A DNA stretch of 64,000 nt, taken from assembly GCA_934547065.1 (NCBI GenBank), contig CAKTEF010000009.1, forward strand, positions 1 to 64,000. Direction: 5' to 3'. Origin of the DNA: an uncultured Faecalibacterium sp. GTDB lineage: Bacteria > Bacillota > Clostridia > Oscillospirales > Ruminococcaceae. The first letter of the stretch is position 1. The number at the start of each line of letters is the position of its first letter. The translations under genes were made by a program, and so were the position numbers. The notes under the pieces were generated by a model. It was not told the origin of the DNA. It was given only the letters and a program-made list of their open reading frames with translations, and searched no databases. Below, piece by piece: positions 14,525 to 23,161 of the stretch.

Positions 14525-14634
14525 ATGGATCTCTTTGAAGATAGCCCATGAAATCTGAATTGATTTCCGTGAGAGTGGGATAACATCCGCAAAATTTGCA
14601 AAATTGTCCCGCCGATGATGTGAATTTGTTTCAT
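14510..14634 (-). pseudogene. decayed TxpA/holin-like toxin copy
   Basis: The end of the minus-strand frame reads SIQISWAIFKEIHNNKK before a stop at 14510. It aligns with the C-terminal TIDVSLRIL...QNKK of the toxin at 10494 (same x-I-x-x-S-x-x-I pattern and N-K-K end), and the stop abuts a hairpin with the same loop. An N-terminal hydrophobic part starting at the ATG at 14634 is in another frame, so a frameshift near 14557 is implied. No good ribosome site. Weak resemblance in the first half. Confidence 0.45.
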
Positions 14635-14655
14635 TTTCAATGTGACGCAGACTCC

Positions 14656-14684
14656 TTGACAGAAAATCCGCCTTTTGGTACAAT
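14656..14684 (+). promoter_or_regulatory. promoter of the leuA T-box transcript
   Basis: TTGACA, 17-bp spacer, TACAAT. Predicted start near 14691. Confidence 0.85.
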
Positions 14685-14690
14685 AAGCTC

Positions 14691-15000
14691 ACTTTGAACA
14701 AAGCATAAATGCGTTGACGGGGAAAAAACGATTTTCTTCTGCTTACAGAGAGCCGCCGGGTGGTGTAAGGCGGTGCAGAGGGTCTCGGTTACTGGCCCCT
14801 GAGCGGCAGAGCTGAACAGCGAGTAGGTTCTGACGGATGCCCACCGTTACAGGGGCAGCGATTCGCTGCAAAAGCTGATCGTGCAAAGCGGCTGTATCCA
14901 CAAAAGGTGCAGCAAAGAGAGTGGTACCACGGGTGCCCTGTGATGAACTGACAGGCCCTCGTCTCTCAAGGCTTATCGCCTTGAAAGACGAGGGCCTTTT
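14691..15000 (+). promoter_or_regulatory. T-box leader, leucine-type
   Basis: Stem I features run from about 14745 (AGAGAGCC). The conserved CCCCTGAGC region follows ACTGG at about 14790-14805, where CTG sits at the usual specifier position, i.e. a leucine codon. The T-box proper AGAGTGGTACCACGGG is at 14918-14933; its TGGT bulge would pair with an ACCA tRNA end, fitting tRNA-Leu. The terminator stem CCCTCGTCT...AGACGAGGG (14953-14996) plus T-run competes with the antiterminator. Uncharged tRNA-Leu should allow readthrough into leuA. Confidence 0.9.
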
Positions 15001-15007
15001 CGTATGT

Positions 15008-15141
15008 AACTCCTTCCGTCAGATCCTTACGGATCTGCCAGCTCCCTCGGGGAGGGAGCCTCTGGCGAAGCGGGAAACTTTACCGTACTGCCAAGGGCCC
15101 CATCTCAGAGGGGGCTGTCACCGCAGGTGACTGGGGGAGTT
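15008..15141 (+). repeat. palindromic intergenic repeat R1 (134 bp)
   Basis: Bounded by AACTCC and GGAGTT and built of nested small hairpins, including GCTCCCTC/GAGGGAGC. The reverse complement of R2 (16847-16978) matches it along its length. It lies between the T-box terminator and leuA, so it is transcribed in the leu mRNA. Confidence 0.85.
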
Positions 15142-15190
15142 GGGCAGGAAGAAACCTCAAAAGTGTAATTTGTTTAGGAGGACACGCAAA

Positions 15191-16843
15191 ATGATGGACG
15201 CTACCAAGTACGCTCCGGGATATTACCCCGTACCGGCCGGTTATGACAGCTGGGTGAAAAAGGACCACATTGAAAAGGCACCCGCCTGGTGCAGCGTGGA
15301 CCTGCGCGACGGCAACCAGGCCCTGATCGTCCCCATGAGCCTGGAGGAAAAGCTGGAGTTCTTCCGGATGCTGGTCAAGATCGGCTTCAAGGAGATCGAA
15401 GTCGGCTTCCCTGCCGCCAGCGACACCGAGTATGAGTTCCTGCGCACCCTGATCGAGAAGAACATGATCCCGGAGGATGTCACGGTGCAGGTGCTGACCC
15501 AGTGCCGTGACCACATCATCCGCAAGACTTTTGAGGCCGTCAAGGGTGCCCCCCGCGCGGTGATCCACTTCTATAACTCCACCTCTGTGGCCCAGCGTGA
15601 GCAGGTGTTCCATAAGAGCCGCGAGGAGATCAAGCAGATCGCCACCGACGGCGCAAAGCTGGTCAAGCAGCTCAGCGAGGAGTATGAGGGCAACTTCCTG
15701 TTCGAGTACAGCCCCGAAAGCTTTACCGGCACCGAGGTGGACTACGCCGTGGAGGTGTGCAACGCCGTGTTGGACATCATGCAGCCCACGCCGGACCGCC
15801 CCATGATCATCAACCTGCCCGTGACCGTGGAGATGAGCATGCCCCACGTTTACGCCAACCAGATCGAGTACTGCGACAAACACCTGAAATACCGCGACAG
15901 CGTGATCATCTCCACCCACCCCCACAATGACCGCGGCACCGGCGTGGCCTGTGCCGAAATGGCCGTGCTGGCCGGTGCCCAGCGCGTGGAATGCTGCCTG
16001 TTTGGCAATGGCGAGCGCACCGGCAATGTGGATGCCGTGACCCTGGCCATGAACATGTACAGCCACGGCGTGGATCCCAAGCTCGATTTTTCCGATATGC
16101 CCGCCATCTGTGCCGCCTACGAGCGCGTGACCCGGATGCACATTTACGAGCGCACCCCCTATGCCGGTCAGCTGGTGTTTGCGGCGTTCTCCGGCAGCCA
16201 TCAGGATGCCATCGCCAAGGGCATGGCCTACCGCAAGGAACGCGGCGAGCACCGCTGGACCTGCCCCTATATCCCCATCGACCCCCACGACATCGGCCGC
16301 ACCTACGATGCCGATGTCATCCGCATCAACAGCCAGAGCGGCAAGGGCGGCATCGGCTTTGTGCTGGAGCAGAACTATGGCTACAACCTGCCCCCCAAGA
16401 TGCGCGAAGATCTGGGCTACAAGGTCAAGAGCGTTTCCGACCACAGCCACAAGGAGCTGAGCGCCGGTGAGGTGCTGCGCATCTTTGAGGAGAACTTCCT
16501 CAACCGCGAAAAGCCCCTGCGCGTCGTCGAAGCCCACTTTGCCCAGGTGGGCGGTATCACCGCCACCGTCACGCTGGACCTGAACGGCCAGCGCAAGGTG
16601 GTCACCTCGGTGGGCAACGGCCGCCTGGATGCCGTGGCCAACGCCATCCAGAGCGCTACCGGCATGGACTTCCACCTGGAAAGCTACTCCGAGCACAGCC
16701 TGGACGAGGGTTCCACCTCCCGCGCCGCTTCCTATGTCGGCCTTGCCTGGGGCGACGGCAGCATGACCTGGGGTGCCGGTACGGATACCGATATCATCGT
16801 GGCCGGCATCAAGGCGCTGGTGAGCGCCATCAATAATAAATAA
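15191..16843 (+). CDS. leuA: 2-isopropylmalate synthase (LeuA2 type)
   Basis: 550 aa. Catalyses acetyl-CoA + 2-oxoisovalerate to 2-isopropylmalate, the first step of leucine synthesis. The DRE-TIM barrel shows WCSVDLRDGNQAL (metal-binding D-L-R-D-G-N) near residue 35, STHPHNDRGTG near 240 (metal His pair) and GNGERTGN. The C-terminal regulatory LeuA dimer domain (about 430-550) is the leucine feedback site. The length and N-terminal form are those of the long fungal/actinobacterial-like LeuA2 class. ATG 15191 follows AGGAGG. Controlled by the T-box leader. Confidence 0.95.
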   Translation: MMDATKYAPGYYPVPAGYDSWVKKDHIEKAPAWCSVDLRDGNQALIVPMSLEEKLEFFRMLVKIGFKEIEVGFPAASDTEYEFLRTLIEKNMIPEDVTVQVLTQCRDHIIRKTFEAVKGAPRAVIHFYNSTSVAQREQVFHKSREEIKQIATDGAKLVKQLSEEYEGNFLFEYSPESFTGTEVDYAVEVCNAVLDIMQPTPDRPMIINLPVTVEMSMPHVYANQIEYCDKHLKYRDSVIISTHPHNDRGTGVACAEMAVLAGAQRVECCLFGNGERTGNVDAVTLAMNMYSHGVDPKLDFSDMPAICAAYERVTRMHIYERTPYAGQLVFAAFSGSHQDAIAKGMAYRKERGEHRWTCPYIPIDPHDIGRTYDADVIRINSQSGKGGIGFVLEQNYGYNLPPKMREDLGYKVKSVSDHSHKELSAGEVLRIFEENFLNREKPLRVVEAHFAQVGGITATVTLDLNGQRKVVTSVGNGRLDAVANAIQSATGMDFHLESYSEHSLDEGSTSRAASYVGLAWGDGSMTWGAGTDTDIIVAGIKALVSAINNK

Positions 16844-16846
16844 AGA

Positions 16847-16978
16847 AACTCCCCCAGTCTGCTTCGCAGACAGCCCCCTCGGAGATGGGGCCCTTGGCAG
16901 TGCGGAAAAGCTTCCCGTTTCGCCAGAGGCTCCCTCCTTGAGGGAGCTGGCACGGCGCAAGCCGTGCCTGAAGGAGTT
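16847..16978 (-). repeat. palindromic intergenic repeat R2 (132 bp)
   Basis: Inverted relative to R1, with ends AACTCC/GGAGTT. Small stems differ from R1 but remain paired (GCACGGC/GCCGTGC where R1 has ATCC/GGAT; TCTGC/GCAGA where R1 has TCACC/GGTGA). Located between leuA and leuC. Confidence 0.85.
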
Positions 16979-17007
16979 CTACCAACAGATAAAAGGAGAG
17001 TACCACC

Positions 17008-18267
17008 ATGGGAATGACCCTGACACAGAAGATCCTTGCCGCACATGCCGGTCTGCCGGAGGTCAAGGCAGGCCAGCTCATCAACGCCAAGCTCGACATC
17101 GTGCTGGGCAACGACATCACCACCCCCGTTGCCATCAACGAGTTTGAGCGTGCCGGGTTCGACAGCGTGTTCGACAAAGAGCACATTGCCATTGTGCTGG
17201 ACCACTTTGTGCCCAACAAGGACATCAAGAGTGCCACCCAGTCCAAGCAGTGCCGCGAGTTTGCCAACAAATACGATATCCTCAACTTCTATGATGTAGG
17301 CCAGATGGGCATTGAGCACGCCCTGCTGCCCGAAAAAGGCATCGTGACGGCAGGCGACTGTGTGATCGGTGCCGACAGCCACACCTGCACCTACGGTGCA
17401 TTGGGCGCATTTTCCACCGGTGTTGGCTCCACCGACATGGCCGCCGGTATGGCCACCGGCATGGCCTGGTTCAAGGTGCCGTCGGCCATCAAGTTCGTGC
17501 TGAACGGCAAGTTCGGCCCCCGCGTGTCCGGCAAAGACCTGATCCTGCACATCATCGGCAGGATCGGTGTGGACGGCGCGCTGTACAGATCCATGGAGTT
17601 CACCGGCCCGGGCGTGGCCTCCCTGACCATGGACGACCGCCTGTGCGTCTGCAACATGGCCATTGAAGCCGGTGCCAAAAACGGCATCTTCCCCGTGGAC
17701 GATGTGACCCGCAGCTACCTCAAGGGCCGCAGCCAGCGTGAGCCGGTGTACTACGAAGCCGACCCGGATGCCGAGTACGAAAAGACCATCGAGATCGATC
17801 TTTCCGAGCTGGAGCCCACCGTCAGCTACCCCCATCTGCCCGAGAACACCCACCCTGCCAGCGAGGGCCGGAACATCAGGATCGACCAGGTCGTGATCGG
17901 CAGCTGCACCAATGGCCGCCTGGAGGACATGGAGGCCGCTTACAACATCCTCAAGGGCAAGCACATCGCCAAGGGCGTGCGCGGCATCATCATCCCCGCC
18001 ACCATGGCCGTTTATAAGGAGTGCATCCTGCGCGGCTGGACCACCGCCTTCATCGATGCGGGCTGCATCGTTTCCACCCCCACCTGCGGCCCCTGCCTGG
18101 GCGGCTACATGGGCATCCTGGCTGAGGGCGAGCGCTGTGTTTCCACTACCAACCGCAACTTTGTGGGCCGCATGGGCCATGTCAAGAGCGAGGTCTACCT
18201 CGCTTCTCCCGCCACTGCCGCCGCCAGCGCACTGACCGGCTGCATCACCGACCCCCGCACGGTCTGA
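17008..18267 (+). CDS. leuC: 3-isopropylmalate dehydratase large subunit
   Basis: 419 aa, aconitase superfamily, the shorter HacA-like form common in Clostridia and archaea. The [4Fe-4S] ligands are visible: one Cys in the ADSHTC segment and the others in GSCTNGR and CGPCLGG. With LeuD it isomerises 2- to 3-isopropylmalate. Start at 17008 behind AAAAGGAGAG. leuD follows 18 bases later. Confidence 0.96.
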   Translation: MGMTLTQKILAAHAGLPEVKAGQLINAKLDIVLGNDITTPVAINEFERAGFDSVFDKEHIAIVLDHFVPNKDIKSATQSKQCREFANKYDILNFYDVGQMGIEHALLPEKGIVTAGDCVIGADSHTCTYGALGAFSTGVGSTDMAAGMATGMAWFKVPSAIKFVLNGKFGPRVSGKDLILHIIGRIGVDGALYRSMEFTGPGVASLTMDDRLCVCNMAIEAGAKNGIFPVDDVTRSYLKGRSQREPVYYEADPDAEYEKTIEIDLSELEPTVSYPHLPENTHPASEGRNIRIDQVVIGSCTNGRLEDMEAAYNILKGKHIAKGVRGIIIPATMAVYKECILRGWTTAFIDAGCIVSTPTCGPCLGGYMGILAEGERCVSTTNRNFVGRMGHVKSEVYLASPATAAASALTGCITDPRTV

Positions 18268-18285
18268 TCGGAAAGGAGCACAACA

Positions 18286-18774
18286 ATGAACGCAAAAGGT
18301 TCTGTTTTCAAATACCCGGACAACGTGGATACCGATGTCATCATCCCGGCCCGCCACCTGAACACGCAGGACGCCAAAGAGCTGGCCAGCCACTGCATGG
18401 AGGACATCGACAAGGATTTTGTCAAGAACGTCCGGGACGGTGACATCATGGTGGGCGGCTGGAACTTCGGCTGCGGCTCCTCCCGTGAGCACGCCCCGCT
18501 GTGCATCAAGACCGCCGGCATCTCGGTGGTCATTGCCAAGAGCTTTGCCCGCATTTTCTACCGCAACAGCATCAACATCGGCCTGCCCATCATGGAGTGC
18601 CCGGAGGCCGTGGATGCCATCCGCGCAGGCGACACCGTCAGCGTGGATTTTGACACCGGCGTGATCACCGACGGGACCACCGGCCAGACGTTCCAGGCCG
18701 AGCCGTTCCCACCGTTCATCCAGAAGATCATTGCCGATGGCGGGCTGATGAAGTCGCTGACGAAGAAAGATTAA
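18286..18774 (+). CDS. leuD: 3-isopropylmalate dehydratase small subunit
   Basis: 162 aa, the normal size for the short LeuD class. The swivel-domain substrate-binding segment [12 protein letters not shown] is at about residues 61-72, and the [14 protein letters not shown] start is typical. Forms the enzyme with LeuC. AAAGGAG precedes the ATG. Followed by repeat R3, then leuB. Confidence 0.96.
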   Translation: MNAKGSVFKYPDNVDTDVIIPARHLNTQDAKELASHCMEDIDKDFVKNVRDGDIMVGGWNFGCGSSREHAPLCIKTAGISVVIAKSFARIFYRNSINIGLPIMECPEAVDAIRAGDTVSVDFDTGVITDGTTGQTFQAEPFPPFIQKIIADGGLMKSLTKKD

Positions 18775-18785
18775 CCTTTCCTCCC

Positions 18786-18920
18786 TACAACCTCTCAGTC
18801 AATGCTTCGCATTGCCAGCTCCCCTAGTAGGGGAGCCCTTGGCAGTCCCTGCGAAGTTTCTGGTTTCGCCAGAGTCTCCCCTACTAGGGGAGATGTCGCG
18901 TCAGCGACAGAGAGGTTGTA
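18786..18920 (+). repeat. palindromic intergenic repeat R3 (135 bp)
   Basis: Perfect 11-bp terminal inverted repeats (TACAACCTCTC/GAGAGGTTGTA). Internal hairpins CTCCCCTAGTAGGGGAG on the left and CTCCCCTACTAGGGGAG on the right. Same architecture as R1/R2 but different arm sequence. Between leuD and leuB. Confidence 0.9.
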
Positions 18921-18953
18921 CAAAGGCGAACCTGACAATAGAAGGAGAACTTC

Positions 18954-20027
18954 ATGGAAAAAAACATTGCTGTCATCTGGGGCGACTGCTCCAGCCCGGA
19001 GATCGTCCGGCAGACCATCCGTGTGCTTGACAAGGTGGCCGAAAAATACGGCCACACGTTCCACTACACCGACGCTGCCATGGGCGGCGAAGCCATTGAC
19101 AAATACGGCGACCCCCTGCCTCAGCACGAGCTGGACAAGTGCCTGGCCGCCGACAGCGTGCTGCTGGGTGCCGTGGGCGGCCCCAAGTGGGAGGGCCTGC
19201 CCGGTGAGCAGCGCCCGGAAAAGGGCCTGCTGCGCCTGCGTGCGGGCATGGGCCTGTACTCCAACAACCGCCCGGCAAAAATTTGGCCCCAGCTGGCCCC
19301 GGCCAGCCCCCTGAAGCCGGAGATCGTGGCCCAGGGCATCGACTTTATCATCGTGCGTGAACTGATCGGCGGCGTGTACTTTGGCAGCCACGAGACGCAC
19401 ACGCTGGAAAACGGCGAGAAGCAGGCCATCGACTCCATGCCCTACTCCGAGCACGAGATCGAGCGCATCGGCCGCATCGGTTTTGAAACGGCCCGCAAGC
19501 GCCGCAAAAAGCTCTGCTGTGTGGACAAGGCAAATGTTCTGGACACCAGCCGCCTGTGGAGAAGCGTGATGCACCGCCTGCAGGCTGAGTACCCGGATGT
19601 GGAGTACAGTGAGATGTTCGTGGACAACTGCGCCATGCAGATCGTCAAGAACCCCGCCCAATTCGATGTGATCGTCACCGAGAACATGTTCGGCGATATC
19701 CTCTCGGACGAGGCTTCCATGATCACCGGTTCCATCGGCATGATCCCGTCCTCCTCCCTGGGCGACGGCACCCGCGGCCTGTATGAGCCCATCCACGGCT
19801 CGGCCCCCGACATTGCAGGCAAGGACATCGTGAACCCCACGGCCTGCATCCTGTCCGCCGCCATGATGCTGCGCTACTCCTTTGGCATGGCCGAAGAAGC
19901 CGATGCCATTGAGGACGCCGTAAACAAGGTGCTGGACAAGGGCCTGCGCACCGCCGACAACATGAGCGAGGGCTGCACCTGCCTGGGCTGCACCGCCATG
20001 GGCGATGCCATCCTCGCGGAGATGTAA
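18954..20027 (+). CDS. leuB: 3-isopropylmalate dehydrogenase
   Basis: 357 aa, isocitrate/isopropylmalate dehydrogenase fold. Oxidative decarboxylation of 3-isopropylmalate with NAD+. Visible features: LLRLRAGMGLYSNNRPAK substrate loop, IVRELIGGVYFG, DNCAMQIV with catalytic Asp, and EPIHGSAPDIAGK nucleotide loop. A deletion-free, ordinary-length protein. AGAAGGAG upstream of the ATG. Last gene of the leu group, followed by a terminator. Confidence 0.96.
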   Translation: MEKNIAVIWGDCSSPEIVRQTIRVLDKVAEKYGHTFHYTDAAMGGEAIDKYGDPLPQHELDKCLAADSVLLGAVGGPKWEGLPGEQRPEKGLLRLRAGMGLYSNNRPAKIWPQLAPASPLKPEIVAQGIDFIIVRELIGGVYFGSHETHTLENGEKQAIDSMPYSEHEIERIGRIGFETARKRRKKLCCVDKANVLDTSRLWRSVMHRLQAEYPDVEYSEMFVDNCAMQIVKNPAQFDVIVTENMFGDILSDEASMITGSIGMIPSSSLGDGTRGLYEPIHGSAPDIAGKDIVNPTACILSAAMMLRYSFGMAEEADAIEDAVNKVLDKGLRTADNMSEGCTCLGCTAMGDAILAEM

Positions 20028-20072
20028 GTTTACCGGAACGCAATAGGATCAATAGGATCAAGTGGTAATCCC

Positions 20073-20112
20073 CCGCCGCTGTTCGCTGTTTGGTGAATGG
20101 CGGCTTTTTAGA
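20073..20112 (+). terminator. terminator of the leu operon
   Basis: Imperfect G+C-rich stem (CCGCCGCTGTTCGC ... TGAATGGCGGC) followed by T5. Confidence 0.6.
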
Positions 20113-20195
20113 TGTAGGTTTGTCGAAATTTATGTTATGCTGTAACCAATGTCAGCAAATTCCGCTTTCCGCCTTAAAGTGTGAAATAGATTCAT

Positions 20196-20224
20196 TTGAC
20201 AAATCAATTTATGTAAACTATACT
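20196..20224 (+). promoter_or_regulatory. promoter of ilvA
   Basis: TTGACA, 17-bp spacer, TATACT. Leader of ~65 bases; I see no T-box in it. Confidence 0.85.
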
Positions 20225-20297
20225 AAATCCTGTCTTTCACAATAAAAACAGCCCGTGTGCCGGGATGGATCAACAGAGATAGGATGGGAAAAACGAT

Positions 20298-21503
20298 ATG
20301 CTGACACTGGATAAGATCTACCACGCCGCCTTTGTCCTCAAAGATGTTGCCCGCAAGACCGACCTGATCGAGGCCCCCAAGCTCTCCAAGGACTGCCACA
20401 TCTACCTCAAGACCGAGAACCTGCAGGTGACCGGCAGCTTCAAGGTGCGCGGCGCTTATTATAAGATCAGCCAGCTTTCCAAGGAGGAGAGCGAAAAGGG
20501 TGTGATCGCCTGCTCCGCCGGCAACCACGCCCAGGGCGTTGCCCTGGCTGCCACCCGCCGAGGCATCAAGAGCATCGTCTGTATGCCGGACGGTGCCCCC
20601 ATCATGAAAGTGGAAAACACCAAAAGCCTGGGCGCTGAGGTCTGCCTTGTGCCCGGCACCTACGATGATGCCCACGACAAGGCCGTGGAGCTGCAGGCCG
20701 AGACCGGCATGACGTTCATCCACCCCTACGACGACGAGCAGGTGATCGCAGGCCAGGGCACCATCGGCCTGGAAATTCTGGACCAGCTGCCCGATCTGGA
20801 TGCCGTGATCGTGCCCGTGGGCGGCGGCGGCCTGATCTCCGGTGTCGCTTTTGCCATCAAGAGCCTGAAGCCGACCGTCAAGGTCTACGGTGTCCAGGCC
20901 GAGGGTGCCCCCAGCATGTACCGCAGCCTGCATGAGCACAAATACCAGACCCTGAGCGCCGTTTCCACCTTTGCGGACGGCATCCAGGTCAAGACCCCCG
21001 GCGAGCTGACCTACAAGCTGTGCGAGGACTATGTGGACGATATCGTGACCGTGAGCGAGGACGAGACAGCCGCCGCCATCCTCTCGCTGATGGAGAATCA
21101 AAAGCTGGTGGCCGAGGGGGCCGGTGCAGTCCCTGTGGCCGCCGCCCTGTTCCACAAGCTGCCCATTGAGGGCAAAAAGGTGGTCTGCCTGGTCTCCGGC
21201 GGCAACATTGATGTGAACATCCTCAACCGCGTGATCACCCGCGGCCTGGTCATGAGCGGCCGCAAGGCAAACCTGACCATCGCTTTGGAGGACAAGCCCG
21301 GTCAGTTGGAAAAGGTGGCCGCCATCGTCTCCCGCTGCGGCAGCAATGTCGTCTCGGTGCTGCACGACGGCTCCGACCCCAACATGCCCATTTCCAGCTG
21401 CTTCCTCAAGCTGGCATTGGAGACCCGCGACCATGCCCAGATCGAGCAGATCCGCCAGGAACTGACCCGGGAGGGCTTCCAGCTGGTGGCCGAGCGCGTC
21501 TGA
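20298..21503 (+). CDS. ilvA: threonine ammonia-lyase with C-terminal ACT domain
   Basis: 401 aa. PLP fold-type II; deaminates threonine to 2-oxobutanoate, the entry to isoleucine. The PLP lysine is in TGSFKVRGAYYK (about residue 50), the cofactor phosphate loop is VPVGGGGLISG, and the C-terminal 75 residues form an ACT domain. This length and single ACT are typical of the clostridial enzyme, which can be biosynthetic or catabolic. Position among leu/ilv genes favours biosynthesis. Own promoter; ends at a strong terminator. Confidence 0.93.
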   Translation: MLTLDKIYHAAFVLKDVARKTDLIEAPKLSKDCHIYLKTENLQVTGSFKVRGAYYKISQLSKEESEKGVIACSAGNHAQGVALAATRRGIKSIVCMPDGAPIMKVENTKSLGAEVCLVPGTYDDAHDKAVELQAETGMTFIHPYDDEQVIAGQGTIGLEILDQLPDLDAVIVPVGGGGLISGVAFAIKSLKPTVKVYGVQAEGAPSMYRSLHEHKYQTLSAVSTFADGIQVKTPGELTYKLCEDYVDDIVTVSEDETAAAILSLMENQKLVAEGAGAVPVAAALFHKLPIEGKKVVCLVSGGNIDVNILNRVITRGLVMSGRKANLTIALEDKPGQLEKVAAIVSRCGSNVVSVLHDGSDPNMPISSCFLKLALETRDHAQIEQIRQELTREGFQLVAERV

Positions 21504-21556
21504 TGTTCCGGCTCCCCCATCCGCCGCCTGCTGCGGCAGTTTTCTTTCAAAACAGC

Positions 21557-21596
21557 AAAACGCGCTGTGCAGTCATTCCGCTGCACAGCGCGTTTT
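21557..21596. terminator. bidirectional terminator, CTGTGCAG core
   Basis: Perfect 16-bp stem AAAACGCGCTGTGCAG/CTGCACAGCGCGTTTT, loop 8, between convergent genes. Confidence 0.9.
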
Positions 21597-21627
21597 CTCG
21601 TATCAATAAAAACCGAAAAATCAAAAA

Positions 21628-22836
21628 TTATTTCTGCACGCCGCTCTCGCACTGCTCAATGAACTGCTTGGCCACGCGGGGGCTGCGGCCGCCGGCGCGG
21701 ATGGCAAAGGCCTCGGCCTTGACCATGAGCTGATCCAGCGGCATCTGAATGTCGTGCTGCCGGGCCAGCTCGGTGAGGATCGCCTCAAAGCGGGCTTTTT
21801 CCGGCCGCTGGAACGTCACCGTCAGGCCGAACCGGGCCGAAAGGCTCATCAGCTCCTGCCGGGTGTCGGCTTCGTGGATGTCGTCGCCGCTGCGGTCGGT
21901 CAGCGTTTCCTTGATGAGGTGGCGGCGGTTGGAGGTTGCGTACACCGCAATGTTCCGGGCCCGGCCGCCTACGCTGCCCTCCAGAATGGCCTTGAGGGCA
22001 GCAAAGTTGTCATCGTTGGACGAAAAGCTCAGATCGTCGATGAACAGGATGAACTTCAAAGGATTGGCCGCCAGCTTGTCCATCAGGTCCGGGATCTGGT
22101 AGAGCTGGTTCTTTTTCACCTCCACCAGCCGCAGACCGTCGGCGGCATACTCATTGGCAATGGCCTTGACCGTGCTGGATTTGCCCGTACCGGCATCGCC
22201 GTACAGCAGCACATTGTTGGCGGGGGTTCCGGCCAGCAGAGCGCGGGTGTTGGCGATCACCTTTTCCCGCTCTTTTTCATAGCCCGGCAGCTCCGTGAGC
22301 TTTTGCGGATCAGGGTAGCGCACCGGCACAAGCCGGCCGTTTTCCACGGTAAAGACATGATGCTTGGCAAACATGCCGTAGCCTTTCTTTCCGGCCTCCC
22401 GCATCCGCTGGGCATAGGCCTCCGGCAGGTCCACGGCAGAAGTCTCCCACCGGGGCAGGAACGCCAGTTCCCGGCTCTGGCGGCCGGCGGCTTCCAGCAG
22501 TGCATCCAGCGTCAGGCCGCACAGTGCCTGCAAAAACCGCAGCTCGCTGTCCAGGGCCTGTTCCAGCACCGGGGTGCTCTTGCCCGCCACAGCCTGCCGC
22601 ACACAGACCGTTTCCGTTTCCAGCACAGCCGCCGAAAGATAGCTGCCCCAGTTGGTGGTGCGCTCAAACAGGGCGCTCTCAAACCGGGCCGCAGCATCGC
22701 ACACGGCGCTGGCGGCACACTCGCTTTCCGCCATCCGGTCGGTCAGGTCCATCAGCCGGGCCACCACCGGGTCCTTCAGCAGAGCGCGGAAGATCACAAG
22801 CCCGTGCAGCCGGGCGTTCCATTCTTGCAGTTTCAT
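21628..22836 (-). CDS. DUF815 AAA+ ATPase
   Basis: 402 aa. N-terminal helical region (about 1-150), then a AAA+ module with Walker A GDAGTGKSS (about 213-221) and Walker B FILFIDDLSF (about 260-269), sensor-like YATSNRRHL and C-terminal lid. Family DUF815 is widespread in Firmicutes and unassigned in function. Start at 22836 behind AAGGAG. It stands alone, on the opposite strand between ilvA and ilvB, so context gives no hint of its role. Confidence 0.85.
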   Translation of the reverse strand: MKLQEWNARLHGLVIFRALLKDPVVARLMDLTDRMAESECAASAVCDAAARFESALFERTTNWGSYLSAAVLETETVCVRQAVAGKSTPVLEQALDSELRFLQALCGLTLDALLEAAGRQSRELAFLPRWETSAVDLPEAYAQRMREAGKKGYGMFAKHHVFTVENGRLVPVRYPDPQKLTELPGYEKEREKVIANTRALLAGTPANNVLLYGDAGTGKSSTVKAIANEYAADGLRLVEVKKNQLYQIPDLMDKLAANPLKFILFIDDLSFSSNDDNFAALKAILEGSVGGRARNIAVYATSNRRHLIKETLTDRSGDDIHEADTRQELMSLSARFGLTVTFQRPEKARFEAILTELARQHDIQMPLDQLMVKAEAFAIRAGGRSPRVAKQFIEQCESGVQK

Positions 22837-23161
22837 CCTCTACTCCTTTTTTCCAAACGGACACCGCAGCCCAAAAGCCCCGCTTCCGGGCAGCCAGCGC
22901 CCCTGTCTTTTCACACTGCCCCGCCGTTTTTGTAAGCCGGGTGGATTTGATTATACACTCGAAAAAGGTCCGGTTCAAGGGTGTGTTTAATTATCTTCAT
23001 CTTTCCGGTGATTCACTTTACAAAACGTCGATTGACAACGGCCCGATTTATAGTATAATTGACCCAACGTTCAAAATGGATCAGTTGACACGAAAAGTGA
23101 CGTGTCTGAGGGATTTTTTCAAAAAGGGTAAGACGAGAAATAGGAACAGGAGCAAATCACC
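22837..23161 (+). promoter_or_regulatory. ilvB upstream region with promoter
   Basis: 325 bases without a gene. Promoter TTGACA (23032-23037), 16-bp spacer, perfect TATAAT (23054-23059). The ~95-base leader holds a GACACG/CGTGTC hairpin and, a little later, a T6 run; too weak to call an attenuator. No T-box. Nothing recognised between 22840 and 23030. Confidence 0.8.

Noticed and set aside
23066..23161. Leader peptide or attenuator before ilvB
   Set aside because: The only frame overlaps the ilvB start, lacks Leu/Val/Ile codon runs, and the hairpin is six bases long with a distant T-run.
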